Below are positions 8,832 to 17,649 of a stretch of DNA of 64,000 nucleotides, in pieces. Every line of letters starts with the position of its first letter. Within the stretch, counting starts at the first letter, position 1. The notes beneath the pieces are model-generated. The model saw only the letters and a list, made by a program, of their open reading frames with translations. It ran no database searches and was not told the origin of the DNA. The stretch comes from Henriciella sp. (GTDB lineage: Bacteria > Pseudomonadota > Alphaproteobacteria > Caulobacterales > Hyphomonadaceae). Location of the stretch: contig JAEPOM010000001.1 in NCBI GenBank assembly GCA_017642885.1, forward strand, positions 186,001-250,000. The letters run 5' to 3'. The position numbers and the translations under genes are program-made.

Positions 8832-9857
8832 ATGCCCACGATTACGTCAAAAGACTGGACCCTCGCGAAACGCCCGGTCGGCGAACCACAAGCTGATGAT
8901 TTCGGCATGGTTTCGAACGATGCCCCCGAACCTGGCGCTGGCCAGATCCAGGTTCGCAATTCCTGGATGTCCGTTGACCCGTATATGCGCGGCCGGATGT
9001 ATGACCGCGAAAGCTATGTGCCGCCGTTCCAAATCGGTGAAGTGCTGCAAGGCGGAGCCGTTGGCCGCGTGGTGGCTTCCAATCACCCCGATTATGCCGA
9101 AGGCGACCTGGTTCAATCCATGGCGGGTTGGCGCGAAGCATGGACTGCAGCGCCTGAAGCCGTCATGGCGCAGAAACTACCGGGCGACACTGGTCTCCCC
9201 GACAGTGCATTCCTCGGCATTGTCGGTATGCCAGGCCTAACCGCCTATGCAGGCATCCTGCGCGTTGCCGAGCTCAAAGAAGGCGACGTCGTCTTTGTAT
9301 CCGGCGCTGCGGGCGCCGTTGGATCCGCTGTGGTTCAGATCGCCAAGATCAAAGGCTGCACGGTCATCGGTTCAGCCGGCGGTACAGAAAAATGCGATCT
9401 GGTCAGATCACTTGGCGCAGATGAGTGCATCGATTACCGCGCAGCTGGCGACTATGCAGGCCTTCTCGCTGCGCTCCAGGCGGCAGCACCTAAAGGCATA
9501 GACGTCTATTTTGACAATGTCGGCGGCGACCATTTCCAGGCGGCAATTGAATGCGCTCGTCCGTTCGCACGCATGGCAATCTGTGGGATGATCTCTCAAT
9601 ATAATGACACGGAGCCCCGCCCCGGTCCGAACAATGTCATCCAGATTGTCGGCAAGCAATTGCAAATCCGCGGCTTCATCGTATCCACGCACGCGGACAT
9701 GTTGCCCGACTTCCAACGCGACATGGTCACGTGGATCACGGGCGGACAAATGAAGTTCGAAGAAACCGTCATGGAAGGTGTCGAGAACGCGCCCAACGCA
9801 TTCATGGGGCTGTTCTCCGGTAAGAATACCGGCAAGATGCTGGTAAAGCTCAGCTAG
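8832..9857 (+). CDS. NADP-dependent MDR oxidoreductase (prostaglandin/enone reductase type)
   Basis: A 341-residue zinc-free medium-chain reductase of the leukotriene B4 12-hydroxydehydrogenase/CurA group, which reduces alpha,beta-unsaturated ketones with NADPH. Visible features are S-V-D-P-Y-M-R-G-R-M near residue 45, the cofactor motif G-A-A-G-A-V-G-S near residue 157 and D-V-Y-F-D-N-V-G-G near residue 223. Zinc ligands of classical alcohol dehydrogenases are missing, as expected. AGAAGGA precedes the ATG. The physiological substrate is unknown. Confidence 0.9.
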   Translation: MPTITSKDWTLAKRPVGEPQADDFGMVSNDAPEPGAGQIQVRNSWMSVDPYMRGRMYDRESYVPPFQIGEVLQGGAVGRVVASNHPDYAEGDLVQSMAGWREAWTAAPEAVMAQKLPGDTGLPDSAFLGIVGMPGLTAYAGILRVAELKEGDVVFVSGAAGAVGSAVVQIAKIKGCTVIGSAGGTEKCDLVRSLGADECIDYRAAGDYAGLLAALQAAAPKGIDVYFDNVGGDHFQAAIECARPFARMAICGMISQYNDTEPRPGPNNVIQIVGKQLQIRGFIVSTHADMLPDFQRDMVTWITGGQMKFEETVMEGVENAPNAFMGLFSGKNTGKMLVKLS

Positions 9858-9883
9858 AGAGCGTCTGAGAAAGCCAGTCGTCC

Positions 9884-10471
9884 ATGCGCCAGTCTGTTTT
9901 TGACTATATCGACAATCTCGACACTTTGTTGGCGGTGATTGTCGGCGCTGTCTTGGCGACTGGCGGTGCTATGGTGGCCGAGCTGGTTCAGGACCGGCTC
10001 GGCCAAAAGCGCAAGGAGCGCGATGCGGCGCGTTTCTTTGGAGAAATCCTCGCCTCCGTTGATCGAGTGCTCGACCGAGCCATCGAGTCAATGGCGATTG
10101 GTGAGCGCTGGGGCGATGTCACGCTGCGTCTCTTCCGCACCGCGCTCAACGAAGCCGCGATCTATGAACGCAATCGCGAGCGTTTGTTTGAACTTCGCGA
10201 TATGCAATTACGGCAAGACATCCACGTCCACTTTCTAACGGAAATGGTTCCGCTCGTGGCTCTGAACGAGAATTCTCGAGAGATTGCCGAGCTCGAAAAA
10301 GAACTCAAACACGCCGAGGCTTTGAGCGAAGACAAACGAGCGACCATAGAAGAAGATCTGGAGACATTGCGCACGACGCGAGAAGGCGCGCTCAACGCGG
10401 TTATGGCTGAACACGCCAAGACCGAATCCATCTGCAAACGCCTGGAGCCTCTGGCCGGCGTCACGTTCTAA
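9884..10471 (+). CDS. Unknown membrane-anchored coiled-coil protein
   Basis: A 195-residue protein that I do not recognise. One hydrophobic segment (about 13-33) is followed by a basic stretch (Q-K-R-K-E-R) and then an almost entirely helical, charged region. Residues 125-170 are rich in Glu, Lys and Leu with coiled-coil character. The expected topology is a single N-terminal anchor with a cytoplasmic helical body. It sits 26 bases after the MDR reductase and three bases before the next gene, so it may be translated with that gene. Confidence 0.7.
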   Translation: MRQSVFDYIDNLDTLLAVIVGAVLATGGAMVAELVQDRLGQKRKERDAARFFGEILASVDRVLDRAIESMAIGERWGDVTLRLFRTALNEAAIYERNRERLFELRDMQLRQDIHVHFLTEMVPLVALNENSREIAELEKELKHAEALSEDKRATIEEDLETLRTTREGALNAVMAEHAKTESICKRLEPLAGVTF

Positions 10472-10474
10472 ATC

Positions 10475-11389
10475 ATGGCGCCTCTGTTTGATGCCTACAT
10501 TATAGTGGACTGGAGTGCGGCGGCGCGGCCCGTGTCCGGCGCGAACTCGATATGGATCTGCGTGCTTGAGAGGGATGCGCGTGCGAACCTGAGCTCAGCC
10601 TTGTTCAATCCGACAACACGCTTGGAAGCTCGCCACCTTGTATTCGATACGGCAAATGATCTGATTGCGCGAGGTCGGCGCGTTCTGATCGGGTTCGACT
10701 TCGCGATGGGATATCCAGCAGGCACCGCCAAAGCCTTGGGGCTCGACATCAAAACTGCGCTACCCTGGCGCGCTATGCATGATTATCTGGCGGCTCATAT
10801 TGTTGAAGCGGAAGACAATTCGAACGATCGGTTCCCTCTGGCGGCGTCCATGAATGATATGATGACGGGCACGGCGCATCCATTCTGGGGGGCACCTGCT
10901 TCGAAGACGGCTCCCACCCTCGCGGCCCGGAAGGGCGACTTTTCGGCACCGGATTCTGTTCCCGAACATCGGCTCGCCGAACATTGGATTAAGTCGGAAT
11001 TTCAAGCGAGCCCGAAAACAGTCTGGCAGCTTCTTGGCGCTGGCGCAGTCGGGTCGCAGTCGCTTCTTGGAATCGCCACGGCAGCGTATTTGAGACAGCA
11101 TCTTCCAGGTGCCCTGCTCTGGCCATTTGAAACTGGATTTGGCGAGCTGACGGCAAAACGCCTGAAAAATACGTCCTGTATTCTCGCCGAAATCTACCCG
11201 AGTACGCTTCCGATCTCGCCTGATACGGGAGAAATCCTGGATCGAGCGCAGGTCAGAATGCTCTCAAATCGCTTCGAATCGCTCGATTCAGCCGGAATCC
11301 TCGGTGGTGCCTTCGATCTCCCGAATTCAATTTCTGGTGGAGAAATTCACAAAATAATCGACGAAGAAGGGTGGATTTTGGCAAAATAA
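10475..11389 (+). CDS. Unknown protein, possible RNase H-fold (DUF429-like)
   Basis: A 304-residue soluble protein with no firm assignment. The start I-I-V-D-W-S-A-A, the I-G-F-D-F-A-M-G-Y-P segment near residue 74 and the A-E-I-Y-P-S motif near residue 228 are spaced as in proteins with a predicted RNase H-like fold, where the first Asp and later acidic residues would bind metal. This resemblance is from memory and not proven. It begins three bases after the coiled-coil gene, so the two probably work together. The last codons become A/T rich and run into the HU leader. Confidence 0.55.
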   Translation: MAPLFDAYIIVDWSAAARPVSGANSIWICVLERDARANLSSALFNPTTRLEARHLVFDTANDLIARGRRVLIGFDFAMGYPAGTAKALGLDIKTALPWRAMHDYLAAHIVEAEDNSNDRFPLAASMNDMMTGTAHPFWGAPASKTAPTLAARKGDFSAPDSVPEHRLAEHWIKSEFQASPKTVWQLLGAGAVGSQSLLGIATAAYLRQHLPGALLWPFETGFGELTAKRLKNTSCILAEIYPSTLPISPDTGEILDRAQVRMLSNRFESLDSAGILGGAFDLPNSISGGEIHKIIDEEGWILAK

Positions 11390-11456
11390 CCCTGAATCGC
11401 CCGTATTTATTGGGTTTACGGGATTCACGGCCCATTCGAATCATGAACAATGCCCT

Positions 11457-11477
11457 CAACGGCAACTAGGGCCGTTG
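11457..11477 (+). promoter_or_regulatory. Hairpin in the HU leader
   Basis: A perfect 7-bp inverted repeat, CAACGGC and GCCGTTG around a 7-base loop, ends six bases before the SD of the HU gene. No T-run follows, so it is more likely a leader stem affecting mRNA stability or translation than a terminator of the upstream gene. Confidence 0.4.
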
Positions 11478-11494
11478 AACTAAGGGAGAGCCCA

Positions 11495-11761
11495 ATGAAC
11501 AAGGGTGAACTGACCAAAGCAGTTGCAGACTCAGCAGACATGTCTCAGGCCGAAGCCGGACGCGCTGTGGACGCTGTCTTTGATTCAATCGCAGGCGCGG
11601 TCAAAAGCCGTGACTCTGTGGCAATTGCCGGTTTCGGTACTTTCGTCGCGAAAACTCGTGGCGCTCGTGAAGGTCGCAATCCTGCGACTGGCGAAACCAT
11701 CCAGATCAAAGAGAAGACCTCTGCAGCTTTCAGACCGGCTTCCGCTCTGAAAGATATTTAA
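11495..11761 (+). CDS. hup: HU family DNA-binding protein
   Basis: An 88-residue nucleoid protein of the HU/IHF family. The G-F-G-T-F turn and the R-x-G-R-N-P-x-T-G-E beta-arm motif are present (G-A-R-E-G-R-N-P-A-T-G-E), including the proline that intercalates into DNA. The start is ATG 11495, seven bases after GGGAG. The longer in-frame version from 11450 would add fifteen residues and has no SD. It is transcribed alone, with a leader hairpin and a terminator. Confidence 0.95.
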   Translation: MNKGELTKAVADSADMSQAEAGRAVDAVFDSIAGAVKSRDSVAIAGFGTFVAKTRGAREGRNPATGETIQIKEKTSAAFRPASALKDI

Positions 11762-11787
11762 GGTCACTCGCGAAAGCGATCCTTATT

Positions 11788-13206
11788 TTAAACGGCGTGT
11801 CGCACTTCGCGGCGCGCCGTTTTCCATTCCAGTAGTCCCCATTGCAAGCCACCAGCAACCAATAGCGTAATCGTGACAGCTTCCATCATCCCCTGAACGC
11901 CGCGCCCCATCGTCACGGACATCACATAGCAAAGCGGGATCATCAGCGCGAAGAATGATGCGATATGAATAGCAGACGGCAACCAGACCACACCTTGCGC
12001 CCTGAGCGCCATAGAGGCAGTGGCTTGCAATCCGTCAAACGTTGTCGCCAAAGCCGCATAAATCAACATGGCCGCGATCGCGGGCGCCAGCAAAGTGCCA
12101 TCAATGCTCGCTTCAGAATTTACCAGCAGCAACGCGACACCGTCTTTGAACGCATAGATCATCAGAGCCAGGAATGTGCCCAGCACAAACGTCGCGGCGA
12201 CACCGAGGCGAGAGGCATCCTTGACGCCTTGCATATTCCCGCGTCCGACATGCTCCGCCACACGGACGCTGGTCGCGGTTCCGATGCCCAGGAAGAACAT
12301 GAAGCAGAAGCCCATGATCTGAACCGAGTATCCATAGACGGCGTTCACCGCCACGCTGACAAAGGCCGCAATCGTGTAGGTCAGGTTGAAGCCGCCCCAT
12401 TCCGCGACATTTGAAATCGCGGTCCCTCCGCCGACTGTAATCTGCCGCTTGGCCTCGTCCTCCGGTCCCGGCTCGGATGGCGTCCGCGCTGGGGTCAGCC
12501 AGATGACAAAGCCGATCAAGGCAAACGTGATCGCCCACCGCGAGCCGACCGTCGCCCAGGCCACGCCCTCGCCGCCCATTTGCGGCATACCCCACCAACC
12601 AAGTACCAGCGCCAGATCAATGACCAGATTTACGCCAACCCCGAGATAAGACGTGATTGTCACGATCAGCGGACGGCGCAGCGATTCAAGATAGTAGCTA
12701 CACACCGTAGAGATCATGAAACCCAGCAAGCTTAGAGACAGGATCTGAGTGATCAGTGCTGTCTCATCTGCAAACTGTTCCGGCGTCATGGACGCGCTAA
12801 TATTCTCATTCGGATTGATCTCGACGAATAGGAGCTGGAACAAAGGCGCAGCGATGAAGTAGACCAGCGCCGTGACACCCAGTCCGATCAGGACCGCCCA
12901 GCCCATGCCGCGCCGAAAGATGCGCCCGGACAGGTGCTCTTCACCGCGCCCGACCAGCTCCGATGTCAGAACCTGAACGCCTAGCAGAATGCCCATACCG
13001 AAGCCAAGCGTCACGCCAATCGGCAGCCAGGAGTTCAGAATGAACGCCAGCTCGTGCTCCTGCCCTTTCACCTGGCCGAGCACGATCGCATCCGTCAGGC
13101 CCATCAGCATCCACGACAGGCGTGAGATCGCGATCGGCCCTGACAGCCGCAATAAATCTAGTATTTCAGAGGCCCGCGCCCACGCGGGCCATGCCCGCTG
13201 GGTCAT
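11788..13206 (-). CDS. MATE family multidrug/sodium antiporter
   Basis: A 472-residue, twelve-helix exporter of the NorM-like MATE type, moving cationic compounds outward in exchange for Na+ or H+. The start shows I-A-I-S-R-L-S-W-M-L-M-G-L-T-D, typical of the first helix, and the internal duplication of six-helix bundles is apparent. Its last coding bases double as the terminator stem of the convergent HU gene. It lies 15 bases downstream of the DAHP synthase gene on the same strand, so co-transcription is possible although functions are unrelated. Confidence 0.9.
   Translation of the reverse strand: MTQRAWPAWARASEILDLLRLSGPIAISRLSWMLMGLTDAIVLGQVKGQEHELAFILNSWLPIGVTLGFGMGILLGVQVLTSELVGRGEEHLSGRIFRRGMGWAVLIGLGVTALVYFIAAPLFQLLFVEINPNENISASMTPEQFADETALITQILSLSLLGFMISTVCSYYLESLRRPLIVTITSYLGVGVNLVIDLALVLGWWGMPQMGGEGVAWATVGSRWAITFALIGFVIWLTPARTPSEPGPEDEAKRQITVGGGTAISNVAEWGGFNLTYTIAAFVSVAVNAVYGYSVQIMGFCFMFFLGIGTATSVRVAEHVGRGNMQGVKDASRLGVAATFVLGTFLALMIYAFKDGVALLLVNSEASIDGTLLAPAIAAMLIYAALATTFDGLQATASMALRAQGVVWLPSAIHIASFFALMIPLCYVMSVTMGRGVQGMMEAVTITLLVAGGLQWGLLEWKTARREVRHAV
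11791..11823 (+). terminator. Rho-independent terminator of HU, inside the MATE gene end
   Basis: AACGGCG (11791-11797) pairs with CGCCGTT (11815-11821) and is followed by a T-run. The stem begins 30 bases after the HU stop and overlaps the last codons of the convergent MATE gene. Confidence 0.65.
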
Positions 13207-13221
13207 GGTTTAAAGTCCTGG

Positions 13222-14601
13222 TTATCCGGCTACGCGTGATGGCATGGTGGAAACGTCCTTAATCTCCAGAAGCTTCTCTGCGATCAGGAAGGCAAGTTCA
13301 AGAGCCTGTTCGCCATTTAGGCGAGGATCACAATGAGTGTGGTATCTGGATGACAGGTCGGCTTCAGAGATCGCCTGTGCGCCACCAATACATTCGGTGA
13401 CATCCTGACCGGTCATTTCAAAGTGAACGCCGCCAGGGACGCACCCTTCTGCATTCAGGACATCGATGAACCCACGGACTTCCTTCAGGATATGGTCAAC
13501 GGGCCGCGTCTTATAGCCAGAATCCGTTTTCAACGTATTGCCGTGCATCGGATCGCAAGACCAAACGACGGTTCGTCCGCTTTTCTTGACCGCCTTGGCC
13601 AACGGCGCGAGTCCGTCTGAAACACCTTCAGCGCCGAAGCGAGAGATCAGCGTGATCCGGCCGGCTTCGTTCTCAGGGTTCAGCGTATCGATAATCCGGA
13701 GCAGCTCATCGGCCTCGAGGCCTGGACCGCATTTCATACCGATCGGATTCTTCACGCCTTTGCAGAACTCAACATGCGCATGATCGACCTGACGCGTACG
13801 ATGCCCAATCCAGAGCATGTGCGCGGAGGTGTCATACCAATCACCAGACGTGGAATCGATCCGCGTCATGGCTTCTTCATAGCCAAGCAGCAGCGCTTCG
13901 TGCGAGGTATAGACCTCGACCTGCGCCATTTGCGGGACTTCCTGAGACGTCACACCGCAAGCGCGCATGAAGTCCAGAGCGTCACTGATCTTGTCCGCCA
14001 TTTCGCGGTACCGCTCACCCAATGGCGAACGATCGACAAAACCGAGCATCCATTGGTGGACGTTCGAGAGGTCTGCATATCCACCGCGTGAGAAGGCTCG
14101 AACCAGGTTCAAAGTCGATGCTGACTGTGAGTAGGCGCGGATCAGACGTTCTGGATCCGGTACGCGGGCAGCCTCGGTAAAGTCCATGCCATTGATATTG
14201 TCGCCCCGGTAGGATGGCAGCGTCACGCCATCAATCTCTTCCACGGGCGACGAGCGCGGTTTGCCAAACTGTCCGGCAAGACGGCCGACTTTGACCACCG
14301 GCTTCGATGCCGCGTAGGTCAGCACAACCGCCATTTGCAGCAATACGCGCAACGTATCGCGTATATTGTCGGCGCTAAACTCCTTGAAGCTCTCGGCACA
14401 ATCACCGCCCTGCAGCAGGAAGGCTTCGCCTGCAGCGACACTCGCCAATCGCTGTTTCAGCGTCCGCACTTCACCTGCAAAGACGAGCGGTGGAAACGCA
14501 GCCAGACGCTGCTCGACATCATTCAAATGGTCGAGGTCCGGATAATCTTCCGGAATATGCTTCGCGGGTCGTGCGCGCCAGCTGCTGGGCGTCCAGGTCA
14601 T
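13222..14601 (-). CDS. Class II 3-deoxy-7-phosphoheptulonate (DAHP) synthase
   Basis: First enzyme of the shikimate pathway, joining phosphoenolpyruvate and erythrose 4-phosphate. The 459-residue length and motifs are of the plant/mycobacterial class II (AroA-II) type: Q-G-G-D-C-A-E-S-F with the metal-binding Cys, the K-V-G-R-x-A-G-Q-F-x-K-P-R-S motif and W-x-x-D-P-M-H-G-N. The ATG has an AAGGAG SD. It is divergent from the TIR-ParA gene with 137 bases between starts. No aromatic leader peptide was seen in that gap. Confidence 0.95.
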   Translation of the reverse strand: MTWTPSSWRARPAKHIPEDYPDLDHLNDVEQRLAAFPPLVFAGEVRTLKQRLASVAAGEAFLLQGGDCAESFKEFSADNIRDTLRVLLQMAVVLTYAASKPVVKVGRLAGQFGKPRSSPVEEIDGVTLPSYRGDNINGMDFTEAARVPDPERLIRAYSQSASTLNLVRAFSRGGYADLSNVHQWMLGFVDRSPLGERYREMADKISDALDFMRACGVTSQEVPQMAQVEVYTSHEALLLGYEEAMTRIDSTSGDWYDTSAHMLWIGHRTRQVDHAHVEFCKGVKNPIGMKCGPGLEADELLRIIDTLNPENEAGRITLISRFGAEGVSDGLAPLAKAVKKSGRTVVWSCDPMHGNTLKTDSGYKTRPVDHILKEVRGFIDVLNAEGCVPGGVHFEMTGQDVTECIGGAQAISEADLSSRYHTHCDPRLNGEQALELAFLIAEKLLEIKDVSTMPSRVAG

Positions 14602-14679
14602 GGGCTTCTCCTTAAGGTCGCGCTTTATGCACAGGCAAACTCATACAATCAAGCTTTACCGCGCCGATATGACATGAAA

Positions 14680-14708
14680 TTGTACCCCTTCAAGAATACA
14701 GATAATAG
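14680..14708 (+). promoter_or_regulatory. Candidate sigma-70 promoter of the TIR-ParA gene
   Basis: TTGTAC (14680-14685) and TAATAG (14703-14708) with a 17-base spacer. The predicted transcript would start about 25 bases upstream of the ATG. Only a weak SD (GGAT) is visible before the start codon. Confidence 0.45.
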
Positions 14709-14738
14709 CGAAAAACCTCCCAGTTGGATCCCTTGTAA

Positions 14739-16046
14739 ATGTCGCAACTCTTTATCGCTCATGGTCACCGAGATGTAGATCCGCTCTTGCAGGTCCATGA
14801 AGCGATGCGCCGCGCCTCTATCCCGACCTGGTATACGCCCGCCGGAAGCAAGGAATTCGAGCCAGATTCTGTAATGACTGCGATAGATGACGCATTCGGA
14901 ATGGTGGTGCTGGTGTCTGCCTCCTCAATTCGGTCCAAGGCCGTTCAGGAGCAGCTTCAGATCGCGCATGAGCGCGGCTTGACCCTGTTCCCGATCCGCA
15001 CCGACAATGCGCGCCTGTCCAAGCAATTCAAATCGCTCCTGGCGGATCAGCTGACCGACTCTCTGGCAGATGACGGGGCGCTGGAACGTCTGGTTCAACA
15101 GGTAAAGGACCGGTATGAGCGCCGGTGCCCGGTCATTTCGGTAATGAATCTCAAGGGCGGTGTTGGAAAAACCACAGTCAGCAGCCAGGTCTTCGGCACC
15201 TGGCAGGCAAGCCTTGGCGGGCGCACGCTGCTGATCGATCTCGATCCGCAATACAATCTGACACAGACTTTCTTCGATATGGAGCATGCCGATGCAAGCT
15301 CGGCGCGCGACAAGTCCGTTATCTCGCTGTTCGAGCGCTCTCGATTGCACGCCTATGACACGATTTCGCCGTCGGAAAGCTGGTCCGAAATCAGTACCGA
15401 GCCGTTCGAGCCGGCTGAACGACAGATCATCACGCATGACATTCTCTCTGGAGAAGGCGCCCCCGGCGGACGGTTCGATCTGATCTCCGGGCAATTTGAA
15501 ATCTCCAAATATGCCTTCGCCAAAGGTCCCGAAGCGCTGGCTTTGGTCGGCTCCAATTTCCGGCGGATGATCGATTATTATCGCAGCGAATATGATCTGA
15601 TCATCTTCGACACCAATCCAAACGCGACCTTCCTGACCCGATGTGCACTGGAGGCCGCCGATCGCGTGCTGGCCCCAATGCATGCGGACGCCTACTCGCT
15701 GCGCGGGGTGAAATTGCTCAACCAGGTCATGCACGAACAGGTCAGCGACGAGAAAAGGCCGAACCTGTCAATCCTGTTCAACGCTGTCGGGCGATCCGAG
15801 CAATCGAACTTCGAAGCCGATGCCCGGAACGGGGCCTTCAACGCCCAGGCTGGGTTCGATCTTGCCGGCGCGCTGTTGAGCAGCGCCCTACCAAGATCAG
15901 GGCATTTGAATGTGAAGACGCCGGAACCAGAGGACGCGCCGTGGAAACAGCTGGTCATTCACAATGGCCGCGGCGGCGGGCTAAAACGGATGCGCGAAAC
16001 CCTTAAAGGAATCGCCGGGGAGCTGAAGCAGCTGGTCGATACCTAG
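14739..16046 (+). CDS. TIR domain - ParA/MinD ATPase fusion protein
   Basis: A 435-residue protein joining two domains rarely seen together. Residues 1-125 look like a bacterial TIR domain: L-F-I-A-H-G-H-R-D at the start, P-T-W-Y-T-P near residue 30 and V-L-V-S-A-S-S-I-R-S followed by Glu71, the position of the catalytic glutamate in NAD-cleaving TIR enzymes. Residues 130-430 are a ParA-type ATPase with a deviant Walker A (K-G-G-V-G-K-T-T, 139-146), L-I-D-L-D-P-Q-Y-N-L-T near 165-175 and a Walker B I-I-F-D-T-N-P. No parB or parS is adjacent, and the neighbours are metabolic. It is convergent with the BCCT gene, whose stop codon it overlaps. A role in immunity or NAD signalling is inference. 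Confidence 0.8.
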   Translation: MSQLFIAHGHRDVDPLLQVHEAMRRASIPTWYTPAGSKEFEPDSVMTAIDDAFGMVVLVSASSIRSKAVQEQLQIAHERGLTLFPIRTDNARLSKQFKSLLADQLTDSLADDGALERLVQQVKDRYERRCPVISVMNLKGGVGKTTVSSQVFGTWQASLGGRTLLIDLDPQYNLTQTFFDMEHADASSARDKSVISLFERSRLHAYDTISPSESWSEISTEPFEPAERQIITHDILSGEGAPGGRFDLISGQFEISKYAFAKGPEALALVGSNFRRMIDYYRSEYDLIIFDTNPNATFLTRCALEAADRVLAPMHADAYSLRGVKLLNQVMHEQVSDEKRPNLSILFNAVGRSEQSNFEADARNGAFNAQAGFDLAGALLSSALPRSGHLNVKTPEPEDAPWKQLVIHNGRGGGLKRMRETLKGIAGELKQLVDT

Positions 16047-17647
16047 ACGGGTTCGGTGGCCTCAGCAGCCGCGTCGACTTGCTTGCGATCCAGGTCATCA
16101 GCCTGAAACACCATCCGGATCAGGCAGACCTGCAATCCCAAGACGACAAAGAGCGCTGGCAAGCCACCGACATTTGATAGCATCCGCACACCGTCAATGC
16201 CGCTGAACGTGACCATGATCCACGCCATCAGGCAAAGCAGGATGACCCAAATGATTTTCAGGCGCGGGGCAGTCGGCTCAGTTTCATCCGCCTCGGTCAT
16301 CGGTGCGTCATGTGTCTTACAAATCTGCGAAATCGCTTCGGTATTGCTGTCCGCAGCTGTGACGTAGGAAATGAAGGACAGGATCAGAACGATCGGCACC
16401 AGCACGCTGGCGAGGGGGATGAAATCGAGGGCGCGGAACATCACGCCTTCTGGTCCGACTGCGTCCAGCGTCTGTTTGAGCACGCCGCCTTCCGCGAGAT
16501 CGGTTTCCATCGCAAACACTCCGAAGACACTCATCCAGAGCAAGGAAAACAGCGCCGGCAGGATGAGGTTTACCAGGACGAACGCACGCACCGTATAACC
16601 GCGCGCGATCCGGCCCAAGAACATCGCCGTGACAGGTGCCCATGCCAGCCAATTGGCGAAATAGAACGTGGTCCAGCCTTTCGCCCATTCTCCATCTTCG
16701 CTCGCTGCGCCGATGAAAATCGAGCGGTCGAGGAATTCTCCCGCATAGGACAGTACGGCCTGACCACCCTGTCCGAAAATCTCCCGTGTCGGTCCAAACA
16801 CAATGATGACGCCGACAAAGATGAAAAAGAACCAGGTGTTTATGACCGACAGCACCCGAATGCCCCGCATCAACCCCGTCAGCGAACTGATCAACACAAC
16901 AATGCCAATCGCGCCGGCGACGAGTGCCAGGAGGACCGGGCCATTCGGAAGGCCCATCATGTCTGAGACACCACCGGAGAGGAGCAGCATTCCGGCCCCC
17001 AGCGAAGCCGCCATGCCCATGATCAATGCCAGCAGAATGGCCGCGTCCAACACGGCTGCGACAGGTTTCGGCAAGGGACGGCCTAGCAAAGCCACGAACG
17101 GACCCGACACCGAATAGGGCTTTCCGAGATTGTGATAAGCCAGCGCAAATGTGAGCGCCGCGACGGTGTAGATTGCGTAGGGTGAAATCGCCCAATTCAT
17201 GAACAGCGTCACCAGGCTGAACGCTTTCGCCTCCTCGCTTCCTGCAACAATCCCGCGCGCTGCGCTGCCGGGCTCATAGAGGTGGTACATCGGCTCGGCC
17301 ATCGCCCAGAACAGGATGCCGATCGCAATCGTCGTGCACAGAGTGATGGAAAACCAGCTCCAGGGCTTCAAGGTCGGCGTCGCGCCTGCCCCGCCAATTG
17401 TGACTTTGCCCAGCGGTGTGAGCAGGACGCCGAAACTGGTCAGAACAAACCCAAAAACCGCCCACGAAATCACATTCGAGAAAGTCGCGAGGATCCAGTC
17501 ATTCAGAAGCTTCGCAAAAGCAAAAAATCCATCAAGATCGATCAGGCTCGCCGCAGCTGCAGTGATGAAGATCGACATCGGGACAAGAATCACGAAAGGG
17601 CGCAACGATGCTTCGCGCGCCCTTTCGGATTTGATAAATCTCAGCAA
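16043..17647 (-). CDS. BCCT family betaine/choline/carnitine transporter
   Basis: A 534-residue secondary transporter with twelve predicted membrane helices. The family signature G-I-L-F-W-A-M-A-E-P-M-Y-H is present near residue 115. A Gly-rich stretch of the BetP Na+-site type is not obvious, so the coupling ion is open. The first codon appears to be TTG (17647), two bases after the M16 peptidase stop, with GGACGG six bases ahead; an ATG 23 codons further in would cut into the first helix. It probably imports compatible solutes, which fits a marine organism. Confidence 0.85.
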   Translation of the reverse strand: MLRFIKSERAREASLRPFVILVPMSIFITAAAASLIDLDGFFAFAKLLNDWILATFSNVISWAVFGFVLTSFGVLLTPLGKVTIGGAGATPTLKPWSWFSITLCTTIAIGILFWAMAEPMYHLYEPGSAARGIVAGSEEAKAFSLVTLFMNWAISPYAIYTVAALTFALAYHNLGKPYSVSGPFVALLGRPLPKPVAAVLDAAILLALIMGMAASLGAGMLLLSGGVSDMMGLPNGPVLLALVAGAIGIVVLISSLTGLMRGIRVLSVINTWFFFIFVGVIIVFGPTREIFGQGGQAVLSYAGEFLDRSIFIGAASEDGEWAKGWTTFYFANWLAWAPVTAMFLGRIARGYTVRAFVLVNLILPALFSLLWMSVFGVFAMETDLAEGGVLKQTLDAVGPEGVMFRALDFIPLASVLVPIVLILSFISYVTAADSNTEAISQICKTHDAPMTEADETEPTAPRLKIIWVILLCLMAWIMVTFSGIDGVRMLSNVGGLPALFVVLGLQVCLIRMVFQADDLDRKQVDAAAEATEPV

Positions 17648-17649
17648 GC

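Noticed and set aside
14602-14738. Aromatic amino-acid leader peptide for DAHP synthase
   Set aside because: No short frame rich in Phe, Tyr or Trp with SD is visible on the minus strand in this gap.
14925-15734. 269-residue minus-strand frame inside the TIR-ParA gene
   Set aside because: Antisense shadow; the plus-strand frame has clear Walker motifs and a promoter.
14739-16046. Chromosome or plasmid partition locus
   Set aside because: No parB and no parS-like palindromes are near, and the N-terminal TIR-like domain is not part of partition ParA proteins.
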